From UBA7683 sp964397855 (GTDB lineage: Bacteria > Patescibacteriota > Saccharimonadia > Saccharimonadales > UBA7683), in contig CAYNKQ010000003.1 of NCBI GenBank assembly GCA_964397855.1, forward strand, positions 20,573 through 84,572: 64,000 bases of DNA, in the 5' to 3' direction. The notes beneath the pieces are model-generated. The model did not search any database. It saw nothing but the letters and a program-made list of their open reading frames with translations, and was not told the DNA's origin. Positions within the stretch are counted from its first letter, which is position 1. Every line of letters starts with the position of its first letter. This document shows, one piece after another, positions 52,361-59,757 of the stretch. The translations under genes and the position numbers were made by a program.

Positions 52361-52409
52361 CCCGATTCCCGCCGTGCGGGACATCGGGGCCTCAGTGCCG
52401 TCAGGCACT
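52361..52409. promoter_or_regulatory. Two strong hairpins just downstream of VR
   Basis: CCCGATTCCCGC (52361-52372) pairs with GCGGGA and ATCGGG (52376-52388, one bulged base). AGTGCC (52394-52399) pairs with GGCACT (52404-52409) around a 4-nt loop. In the Bordetella phage DGR a hairpin or cruciform after VR aids target recognition; these may play that part, or end the target transcript. Confidence 0.5.
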
Positions 52410-52436
52410 CGGCTCAAATTTTGTAAAATAGACTAT

Positions 52437-52817
52437 ATGACTACAACATCTTCAGCTAAAACTGCGCCAGATGAATTGCTTATCTACACCAAGATGGTGG
52501 ATTTCCTCAGCTGGCTGTTCCCAGTTCTCAATACTTTTCCAAAAAACCAACGCATGGTTATGTGCCAGCAAATTAGTAGTAGTGCACTGGACTGTCTCCG
52601 GCTCATTGTCAGTGCTCGCAACGCTCGTTCACCATCTAAGCGCTCTGGCTTACTGTTTGAGCTGAATGTAGAGCTAGAGGTTCTGCGTAAACTACTTTCA
52701 GTTGCCCATAGCATCGGTTTCCTCAGCGCTAAACGGACTGAGAATGGCATGAAGCAACTGCTGGAACTTGGTAAAATGTGCGGCGGTTGGATTAAACGCT
52801 ACGATCAGGCGGGGTAA
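52437..52817 (+). CDS. avd: Avd-like accessory protein (four-helix bundle)
   Basis: A protein of about 126 residues from ATG 52437, all helical, with NQRMVMCQQISSSALDCLRL and LNVELEVLRKLLSVAHSIGF. This matches the bAvd/four-helix-bundle family that binds the DGR reverse transcriptase and the TR RNA. It lies between the target and the RT, the usual place. Its 3' end overlaps the convergent RT gene by 26 bp. Confidence 0.85.
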   Translation: MTTTSSAKTAPDELLIYTKMVDFLSWLFPVLNTFPKNQRMVMCQQISSSALDCLRLIVSARNARSPSKRSGLLFELNVELEVLRKLLSVAHSIGFLSAKRTENGMKQLLELGKMCGGWIKRYDQAG

Positions 52818-53895
52818 TATCTTTATACTGCTGATAGAGCTTTAGAATCAGTTGATTTGATTGTCGAGGGCTGGCATGCATGACGTGTGCAACCCATGAA
52901 TAGAAGACTACTTGCAAGTCTTCTTTTGCAAGGGTACCTTTATGATATTGTCGCAACATCTGTTTCCAGCGTTTCTTAATATGTTTTACGCTACTACTTC
53001 GGACACGAATTTTATGTCGCCATATGACATAACCAACAAACTCCACGCCAAGGTAAGCCGGGAGTAACCGAGTTTTACGAGGGTGTACCGTGAGACACAG
53101 TTCATCATGCAAAAAAGCAGTAATTTGCCTTTGCCATTCAAGAAGCTGCTGCTTACTATTATGAACTAGCATCAGGTCATCCATGTAGCGGATGTAGCGT
53201 TTTACTTTGAGGGCACGCTTGATATATGCGTCTATTTCGTGCAGGTAAATGTTGCCGAATATCTGGCTGGTTAGGTTGCCGATAGGAATGCCTCGAGCAC
53301 CTCGCGTGTGGTACGGTGCACCAGGATCAAAAAGGTGGTCATGTTCATCACCACTCTGATAGGAATCAATAATCGTATCGAGTGTACTCAGAAGCATAGG
53401 ATCAGAAATCTTCTTTCTTAAAACACGCTTCAGTACCTCATGGTTTATGCTGGCATAGTATTTAGAGACGTCTACATGGACTATATATAGTGGCTGGTCA
53501 GTTTGCCAGCGAATAAAATGCTGCATGCGTTTTTGAGCGGCATGCCCACCCTTTCCCGTGCGGCAGGCGTAAGAATCATGAATCATGCATGGTTCGTATA
53601 CATCATTTAGTACCTTGCAAATCGCATGGTGGACGATACGATCACGGAAGTGTGGTGCGTCGATGAGTCGTTTTTTAGGATCTTCAATTATAAAACGTCG
53701 GTGAGGTTTGGGCTGGTAGGTCGTGCTGCGTAACTCTTTTTGGAGTACAAGCAGGTTCTCAATACGATTGTAATTAAAAGAGGCCGCATAGGTACGATAG
53801 CGTTTACCCTTAGCTGTCCCATAAAAACCTTTTTCTAGTGCCGTAAGTGATGTGAAGTGATCATCTGGCAAGGTATTTTTCTCTGGTATTTGCAT
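52792..53895 (-). CDS. DGR-type reverse transcriptase
   Basis: A 367-residue RT. Motif A is HVDVSKYYASI (D142). GIPIGNLTSQIFGNIYL (202-218) carries the IGxxxSQ signature that separates DGR RTs from other bacterial RTs. The active site is YMDD (237-240) in RYIRYMDDLMLV. It copies TR RNA with errors at adenine. It is transcribed opposite to VR and TR. On the minus strand TATACT (53912-53907) ends 11 nt before the ATG. Confidence 0.95.
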   Translation of the reverse strand: MQIPEKNTLPDDHFTSLTALEKGFYGTAKGKRYRTYAASFNYNRIENLLVLQKELRSTTYQPKPHRRFIIEDPKKRLIDAPHFRDRIVHHAICKVLNDVYEPCMIHDSYACRTGKGGHAAQKRMQHFIRWQTDQPLYIVHVDVSKYYASINHEVLKRVLRKKISDPMLLSTLDTIIDSYQSGDEHDHLFDPGAPYHTRGARGIPIGNLTSQIFGNIYLHEIDAYIKRALKVKRYIRYMDDLMLVHNSKQQLLEWQRQITAFLHDELCLTVHPRKTRLLPAYLGVEFVGYVIWRHKIRVRSSSVKHIKKRWKQMLRQYHKGTLAKEDLQVVFYSWVAHVMHASPRQSNQLILKLYQQYKDITPPDRSV

Positions 53896-53904
53896 GTGCA
53901 GTAT

Positions 53905-53925
53905 AGAGTATAAGCGTTATACTCT
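53905..53925. promoter_or_regulatory. Palindromic divergent promoter between RT and TR
   Basis: AGAGTATAA (53905-53913), GCG, TTATACTCT (53917-53925). The two arms contain TATACT on opposite strands: plus strand 53918-53923 would start a transcript at about 53930, just before TR; the minus-strand one serves the RT. The symmetry also fits an operator, so TR RNA and RT could be co-regulated. Confidence 0.6.
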
Positions 53926-53953
53926 GATATGGTGGGCTAACGGTGCACATAAT

Positions 53954-54112
53954 GGCATCCTGAACTCGGATTTCGACTCTGGGTCTTCGACTCCTGTAGC
54001 ATTCAATCGGGGCGGTGCTTGGAACAATGGGCCGAATGCCGGTGCCTTCACGCTGAATCTCGATAATGAGCCGTCTGACTCCAATCCGTTTGTTGGCTTC
54101 CGCTCTGCCTTG
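53954..54112 (+). repeat. DGR template repeat (TR)
   Basis: 159 bp with 26 adenines, 16 of which are replaced in VR; the 10 unchanged adenines include the first and the GAG and GAC codons. Asn AAY codons are placed at the diversifying positions. An open frame (53894-54277) runs through TR, but it is most likely the template in-frame with the target rather than a protein gene. Confidence 0.95.
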
Positions 54113-54336
54113 GCATACCAGATTACGCGAGATGATAGTTTATGTGTTACGCGTGGCTATCCAGTGCTCTTGGTATTCGCCTGTTATCCACCAGTCATGC
54201 AGCCGTATATTCGGCACATGACAAATATATACAGAGGTATGCGACTGCTTTTACGAGCTTTTGCATACCTCGCATAGATTGATCCCTGAGTTTTTGTTAT
54301 AGAGTAATCGTCAATTTTTTATTTATACTCACCGAG
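54113..54336 (+). ncRNA. Presumed 3' spacer of the TR RNA
   Basis: No gene is seen here. GAGGTATGC (54234-54242) and GCATACCTC (54263-54271) form a 9-bp stem with a 20-nt loop. In studied DGRs the RNA after TR is structured and primes cDNA synthesis; this stretch would have that role if TR RNA is read on the plus strand from about 53930. Confidence 0.45.
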
Positions 54337-54364
54337 TATTACTTGTAGTCAAGGGATAAGTGCC
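54337..54364 (-). repeat. Right terminal inverted repeat
   Basis: 28 bp, exact reverse complement of 48802-48829, directly followed by the second copy of the 8-bp target duplication (54365-54372). Confidence 0.95.
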
Positions 54365-54375
54365 CGGTCAAACTA

Positions 54376-54403
54376 TTGACATTTTTACAAATTAATATAT
54401 AAT
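54376..54403 (+). promoter_or_regulatory. Promoter of the pentapeptide-repeat gene
   Basis: TTGACA (54376-54381), 16 nt, TATAAT (54398-54403), ending 10 nt before the ATG. The -35 starts only 4 bp after the transposon target duplication, so the insertion spared it. Confidence 0.75.
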
Positions 54404-54413
54404 AGTTGCCATT

Positions 54414-55769
54414 ATGACCGATAGTGGATCACATACGCACGAGTCAGCAGCTTCTAGCGGCATTGACTTGCCCGCTATGGATTTTGCTGCGCCCTTAGAG
54501 GGTGTAGCAGAGGACCTGTTCAAGTCCGAGCGCGTTGCGTTCGATTTTGAACGGTTTGAGCAGCGACAAGGTGTAGTCTCAGATATTGTCGAAAGGCATG
54601 GGGGCAGCAAAGACGCTACCGAGATGGTACGCGCACTGAACGAAAAATTTAAAGAATGGGATGATGATTTCGGTATCTCATACTTATATATTTCGGGCGT
54701 AGACTTTTCTTCCTCTTCTGAGCCATTAGAATTTCATGGTAAAGCGCAATTTCTGGCATTCTCTGGTAACGATGCACCAAATTGTGATTTTGAAAATGCT
54801 GACTTAACAGGTGCTGTATGGGTTGGTACGTATGCACCTGGCAGTAACTTTAGAGAAGCAACACTGAGCCATGCCCTCTTCAATTTCTGTGACCTAAGTG
54901 GGAGTGATTTTACGCGGGCAACCGCATATGATATTGGACTCAATTTTGCTAGAATCGATGCAATAAAAAGCAGAGGAGCAACGTTTGCTGGCGCGTACAT
55001 GATGTTTACTCGTGGCTTGGTTGCCAAGACGCTACTTGAAGGCGGCGACTTTTCGTCAGCTCGAACACACGTAACTGACCTAATTGACGGAACGGGCGTA
55101 GCATCGGAAGACTCGGCTGGTATTATGGCGGCACGATTCAATACGGGTAATCAGACTGAAGATGTAAAACTTCGCCAAATTGTACGACAATTGCGAGCCG
55201 CTAAAGTCTTCAACGGTGATGAATACATAGGCCAACTCGTAAGCGGACAGCGCTTACCTGGTAGACTGCTCAATAACGTCAACTTGCGCGATGCCCGACT
55301 TACGGGTAGCGAATTTGAGGCAGGGGTTTGGAACAAAGTGCATGCACCAGGGGTAGGGCTTAGAAATGCAAGAATTGCTGGCTTAACAATTGCAAGTTCA
55401 AAACTTGATGATGCCGATACGGAGGGCCTCTGGGCTCCTGCGGTCGCGGTATTTAACACCTCGGTTAAAAATATCGAGTTTGATAATAATATCGCAGGTG
55501 GTTTGTTTGCAAATTGTGACATGACAGGTGTGCAATTTAACGAGCGAGCGAGCCTTGGCGGTGCGCTTGTTGTGGGTGGTAGACCACCTCGTGGGCTAGA
55601 CCCTGAGGTTGCATCAATGGTGCGTGTCCTAGAAGTTGGTCAAATGCCACCAAAGGCCATGGAACTTGTTGCGGGTGCATCTCGGTGGTTCGCTGTTCAG
55701 GCTAATCAGAGTGCGGAGCTTAGTAGTGGTGCGTCAGATCTGTCGGGCACAACTAATGAGCTCCAATAA
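54414..55769 (+). CDS. Pentapeptide-repeat-like protein
   Basis: A 451-residue protein. From about residue 120 it has repeated A(D/N)LxxA-like units such as CDFENADLTGAVWVGTYAPG, SNFREATLSHALFNFCDLSG and SDFTRATAYDIGLNFARID, and again near 290-370. These give a right-handed beta-helix. The first 110 residues and the last 60 are helical and unfamiliar. It precedes an ATP-grasp gene with its own promoter. Confidence 0.75.
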   Translation: MTDSGSHTHESAASSGIDLPAMDFAAPLEGVAEDLFKSERVAFDFERFEQRQGVVSDIVERHGGSKDATEMVRALNEKFKEWDDDFGISYLYISGVDFSSSSEPLEFHGKAQFLAFSGNDAPNCDFENADLTGAVWVGTYAPGSNFREATLSHALFNFCDLSGSDFTRATAYDIGLNFARIDAIKSRGATFAGAYMMFTRGLVAKTLLEGGDFSSARTHVTDLIDGTGVASEDSAGIMAARFNTGNQTEDVKLRQIVRQLRAAKVFNGDEYIGQLVSGQRLPGRLLNNVNLRDARLTGSEFEAGVWNKVHAPGVGLRNARIAGLTIASSKLDDADTEGLWAPAVAVFNTSVKNIEFDNNIAGGLFANCDMTGVQFNERASLGGALVVGGRPPRGLDPEVASMVRVLEVGQMPPKAMELVAGASRWFAVQANQSAELSSGASDLSGTTNELQ

Positions 55770-55793
55770 CTGAGACGTCGTGGAGCTATATAT

Positions 55794-55822
55794 TTGACTA
55801 AATAACTTTGAAATTGTATAAT
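55794..55822 (+). promoter_or_regulatory. Promoter of the ATP-grasp gene
   Basis: TTGACT (55794-55799), 17 nt, TATAAT (55817-55822), ending 10 nt before the ATG at 55833 (leaderless). Confidence 0.75.
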
Positions 55823-55832
55823 ACAATCAATT

Positions 55833-58355
55833 ATGAGTGCGTCATCAGAACGTGTTGATTTGGATTTAGCTGTGCCAGAGACAGGCTTAATCAAGGCTGC
55901 TCAAGAACTCATGACAGGTTTGTTTAATCCAGAGGGTGGATTTTTAAATGTGCGGAGTGCCTTAGTTACTCGATTATACGAAATGGTTCCACCCGAGGAG
56001 TTCATGGTCGGTGGGCCATTGGCAAAAATGATTGATAACGAACTATTACCGTTCCAGACTGATGGTACACATTGGAATGATCAACCACTGAGTGATGAGA
56101 TTTTTGCCCAACTGTATGATTCGCGGTTGCCGACTATTGGGCTGAGAGCCGACTTCTTTCCCTCAGCTTCGTTATATGCACTTGCTGCAGCAAAATTGAA
56201 AGAAGAGGGCAGCGCTGTTTCAAATGTTATTCTTTTACCGCCAGGCCCCTACTCAGTAGAGCGCTTGGATAGACGTAATCTATTTGCTGGTCGTGGTTGG
56301 ATGGTTGATGCTAACGGTGCTCTTTACGGTGGTGAATTTCCTGGGTGGGTTCCAATAAATCTCGTAACTGACCAAGAACGACTGCTTGATCATCGTGTGC
56401 GTGGCGGCATGGCTAAGCGGACATATGTGGTTGAAGGCACAGCGCAGGCTACAATACTTGCCGATAAAACCAAGGCAGACACCTATCTTAATGGTGCGCA
56501 ACCAAAGTGTTTAGCGGTGACAGGTTTTGGGCCAGACACAAAAGTATTGGTTGAAGAGTTACTGTCACAACATGGTTCTCTTGTAGTGAAGCCTATAAAA
56601 GGCAAGGCTGGAATTGGTGTAATCGTACTTAACCAAAACACTTCAACTACTGACCACCTCCTAGAGCAGCTTGAGATGGCATATCTACCTGGTGAGGAGT
56701 TGGTTATTGAAGAACGTATACCATGCTTACCCCTTTACGACACACAGTTTGATATACACTACGATTGGAACATTCGGGTACTTGCAATTGGAGGCTCAGT
56801 GGTTGGACACTATGCTCGAGTTGGTAAAAAAGATGTGCCAATAAATATGCACCAAGGGGCTGTTGCGAAGAGCACGTATGACGCACTGTGCATGGCAGGT
56901 ATTTCATCTGATGAGATTGACTCCATAATAAACAAACTCGAAGATCAGTCAAACGAGATGGCGAAGGCAGTAGGTCAGGTGGTCATCGGTGGAGATGTAA
57001 TTATAACTCCTGATCATGAAATTCGCTGGGTTGAGCTTAACGGCAGTAATTCCGGGGGTTTGAGTAATATTATCAACACAGGTTACGATCAAGACAAGCT
57101 TGAGCCTGCCAAAAAAGCCTTGAAGCTACTGACCAGTATGGCTTCCCTGCGTATTAGAAAGGGAAGGTTGAAGCAGGGGGTGCCAAGACCCCAGCAACTA
57201 GACGAACTCTTGATCGAATTTGTTCATGCCAGTTTTACTACAGAAAACCCTTCCGCAGAGCTTGAATATGCGCACAAGGTATTGAGTAGGCTCGGCTCTA
57301 CTGCGCTTCGTGGCAATGAAGAGGTGGGCTGGTTTATTCAGTGGTATGAATCTACGCAGCAGTACCCCAGCGCCGTTGCCACGACAGAAACCAGGGTGCT
57401 GACAGTTGAAACTGCCGACCGTCACTTCAAGGAAGGCGCTCGAGAACTCGGCTCGCTTGTACTACACAAACTCGCGGCCGCAGAGCCATATAGTCGGAAT
57501 CATCAAGCAAGAGTATACAGAGCTTACCCCGGTGAGCCAAAAGATATTCTTTTTGAAGATATGGCTGGCAACAGGGCTATCGCCGCCGCAGCAGCGGCCA
57601 AACTATACGATTATCTCACCGAATATGTTGGCGATGCCCGCCATGCAAGCTTTGCTGGCATGGTTTTGTTTCGTTCTGTCTTAACAGAGGTATTGTTGAA
57701 ACAACCTCAAGAACGAATACTCTTTGATACTGGCTCTTTTCGTGAGCAACTCAGCAGTTTACCCGAAGGCGATCTTGCATTACTTGAACCAAGCTTTGTA
57801 TTTATTGAAGCACTGCGTGCCATACACACCGAAGACATAGAAACGCTTATTCAGACAATTGATCAAATGAATGTTGGCGACGAACCAGATGAAGGTGCAC
57901 TTGACCACTTAGCAACGGTCATAAGTACCTCTAGATTATCACTAACAAAAAAGAGCGTTGCTAACTGCGCTTTAAATATGAAACTTGAATATTTATCGGG
58001 TGCGTTACTGTTTTATATCGGAGGTGTAGAAAGTGGTTTACTTGATTCGATTAAAGATCGACTGGTTCCTTCACTCGCCGAAGCACTCGGAATCACCGAC
58101 GAACAATGCACGAAACTCTTGCAGAGACCACGTGATGGTTATCAAGTCCGGTATGAAGGAGCCTCGACGCAAGCTCTGCCGATATCTTCTGCTGCAGAAC
58201 TATTACTGAGCGCCATAGACCTCTACCACCAGGGTAAACACACAGAATCGTTAGGAGCACTTGGTAGACTAACGAGCTCAAATAATTTCATAAGGGAGTG
58301 CTCTGAGCTAGTACAAATTTCTATAGACGGAGCACTGCGTTATGGTTCTGAATAG
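55833..58355 (+). CDS. Large ATP-grasp-domain protein of unknown substrate
   Basis: An 840-residue protein. An ATP-grasp fold lies at about 215-420: SLVVKPIKGKAGIGVIVL (K253), ELVIEERIPCL (E293-E294), DWNIRVLAIGGSVVGHYARV (R315) and RWVELNGSNSGGLSNI (E401, N403) are ATP and Mg contacts. The first 200 residues and the 420-residue helical C-terminal part are unfamiliar. ATP-grasp enzymes join a carboxylate to an amine or thiol, so a peptide or cell-wall ligation is plausible. Confidence 0.75.
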   Translation: MSASSERVDLDLAVPETGLIKAAQELMTGLFNPEGGFLNVRSALVTRLYEMVPPEEFMVGGPLAKMIDNELLPFQTDGTHWNDQPLSDEIFAQLYDSRLPTIGLRADFFPSASLYALAAAKLKEEGSAVSNVILLPPGPYSVERLDRRNLFAGRGWMVDANGALYGGEFPGWVPINLVTDQERLLDHRVRGGMAKRTYVVEGTAQATILADKTKADTYLNGAQPKCLAVTGFGPDTKVLVEELLSQHGSLVVKPIKGKAGIGVIVLNQNTSTTDHLLEQLEMAYLPGEELVIEERIPCLPLYDTQFDIHYDWNIRVLAIGGSVVGHYARVGKKDVPINMHQGAVAKSTYDALCMAGISSDEIDSIINKLEDQSNEMAKAVGQVVIGGDVIITPDHEIRWVELNGSNSGGLSNIINTGYDQDKLEPAKKALKLLTSMASLRIRKGRLKQGVPRPQQLDELLIEFVHASFTTENPSAELEYAHKVLSRLGSTALRGNEEVGWFIQWYESTQQYPSAVATTETRVLTVETADRHFKEGARELGSLVLHKLAAAEPYSRNHQARVYRAYPGEPKDILFEDMAGNRAIAAAAAAKLYDYLTEYVGDARHASFAGMVLFRSVLTEVLLKQPQERILFDTGSFREQLSSLPEGDLALLEPSFVFIEALRAIHTEDIETLIQTIDQMNVGDEPDEGALDHLATVISTSRLSLTKKSVANCALNMKLEYLSGALLFYIGGVESGLLDSIKDRLVPSLAEALGITDEQCTKLLQRPRDGYQVRYEGASTQALPISSAAELLLSAIDLYHQGKHTESLGALGRLTSSNNFIRECSELVQISIDGALRYGSE

Positions 58356-58470
58356 AGGTCTAAAGTTTTAGCCTGGCCTGGTAAAACTCGGTTGGTTGAA
58401 TGAATGGTCTTATAAATCAACAGCGAATCAGGTATGGTTACTAGCGGCCAAAACCTCTATACTGTAGATC

Positions 58471-59754
58471 ATGCAACATACCGTTAAAGAAGTGACACTT
58501 AAAAATGGTGTCAAAGGCTTACTTATAGATGTGCCGCAGGCAACTGTAGTTAGTTATGATTTTAGTCTCCGGGCAGGTTATTACTTGGCGGAAAACGGCA
58601 AGTGGGAAACTCCTCACGTCATGGAGCATTTGCTGTGTGGTGCCAATCAAGAATTCAAAAAAGCTCGCTTGTTTGAAGCTGAAGTGAAGAAGAATGGTGC
58701 GTACAGTAATGCATATACAAGTACTTATAACGTTGGCTATGTAGGCGAATGTGCTGACTTTGAGTGGGATAGGGTTTTGGGTTTGCTGATGCTCTCAATT
58801 TCGCGCCCACTCTTCTTGCAGGAGGAATTTATAGCAGAAATAGGTAATGTAAAAGAAGAGCTTACGGGTAACCTAAGTAATTATTTTAGACAGCTAGGGA
58901 TAGCGCTTTCGGAGCGACTGGGTTTTCTGGTGACCAAGGATAGGTTAAGACTTAATGCGCTCGGCGAAATTACAATTGCGGATGTTAAATCTCACTACAA
59001 GAAAACACATAATATTGGTAATATTGGATTCACAATTGCCGGTAACTTAAAAGACTGTGAAGATCGCTTGCTCTCCACGATCGAAAAGAAGCTACTTTTG
59101 CCAGAAGGTGAAAGAATTCCACTTCCCAAGACCCATTTGGTTCGACAGAACGCACCGCTCTACGTCGAGAATACAACTGTTGAATCACTCTATGTCAGCT
59201 TTAGCATGCTGATTCCGCGACGAGTCAGTGAAGCCGAGGCCGATGCACTGAGCACGCTTAACAATATTCTGACCGCCACGATGGACTCATTAATTCTTGG
59301 TGATATTCGTGAAAAAGGTTTGGCGTATTACATATGGTCAAATAGTAATCGTGGCCATGACTATACTGCTTGGGATTTTGATTTTCAGGTGAGCCCAGAG
59401 AACGCTAAGGAGGCAATGGGGGTTATCGTCAAGCATCTTAAGAAAGTGCTTGGGGGAGGCGTAACGCCAGAGCTGCTTAAAACCGCAAAAAATTATGCAC
59501 TGGGCAGTTTTCAAATGGGCGCGCAAACTGTCAGTAGCATTTTGAACGGATATAGTCACGAGTACGCACTTACTGGCGAGGTGATCGACTATTACCGTGT
59601 GCCAGAACGAATAAAAGGTGTTACAACCAATCGGGTCACCAAGATTGCTCAGGATTTCCACGCCGAAGCGTTATGGGATTTTGGCGTGCTTGGTAACTGC
59701 GGCCAGGAGTTTGTTGACGAACTATACCAAGAACTTGGAAAGTTGTGGAATTAA
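58471..59754 (+). CDS. M16-family zinc peptidase
   Basis: A 427-residue protein with the inverted zinc motif HVMEH (H49, E52, H53) and the third ligand E129 in NVKEE, 76 residues later, as in M16B peptidases. The C-terminal half is the second, inactive-type M16 domain. It would degrade peptides in the cell or at the surface. A TATACT (58458-58463) ends 7 nt before the ATG. Confidence 0.9.
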   Translation: MQHTVKEVTLKNGVKGLLIDVPQATVVSYDFSLRAGYYLAENGKWETPHVMEHLLCGANQEFKKARLFEAEVKKNGAYSNAYTSTYNVGYVGECADFEWDRVLGLLMLSISRPLFLQEEFIAEIGNVKEELTGNLSNYFRQLGIALSERLGFLVTKDRLRLNALGEITIADVKSHYKKTHNIGNIGFTIAGNLKDCEDRLLSTIEKKLLLPEGERIPLPKTHLVRQNAPLYVENTTVESLYVSFSMLIPRRVSEAEADALSTLNNILTATMDSLILGDIREKGLAYYIWSNSNRGHDYTAWDFDFQVSPENAKEAMGVIVKHLKKVLGGGVTPELLKTAKNYALGSFQMGAQTVSSILNGYSHEYALTGEVIDYYRVPERIKGVTTNRVTKIAQDFHAEALWDFGVLGNCGQEFVDELYQELGKLWN

Positions 59755-59757
59755 GGC

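Larger units (their letters stand above)
48802..54364. mobile_element. IS1595-type transposon carrying a diversity-generating retroelement
   Basis: A 5,563-bp element with perfect 28-bp terminal inverted repeats (48802-48829 and 54337-54364). It is flanked by an exact 8-bp target duplication CGGTCAAA (48794-48801 and 54365-54372); IS1595-family elements make 8-bp duplications. Inside are the transposase, a 50-residue protein, a replication-relaxation-like protein, the DGR target with VR, an Avd-like protein, the reverse transcriptase, and TR. It sits between secA and the promoter of the pentapeptide gene and breaks neither. Confidence 0.92.

Noticed and set aside
53894..54277. 127-codon plus-strand ORF through TR
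   Set aside because: It is open because TR mirrors the coding frame of VR. It lacks a ribosome-binding site, its start lies on the RT start region, and the part after TR has no protein-like pattern; it is treated as the TR RNA.
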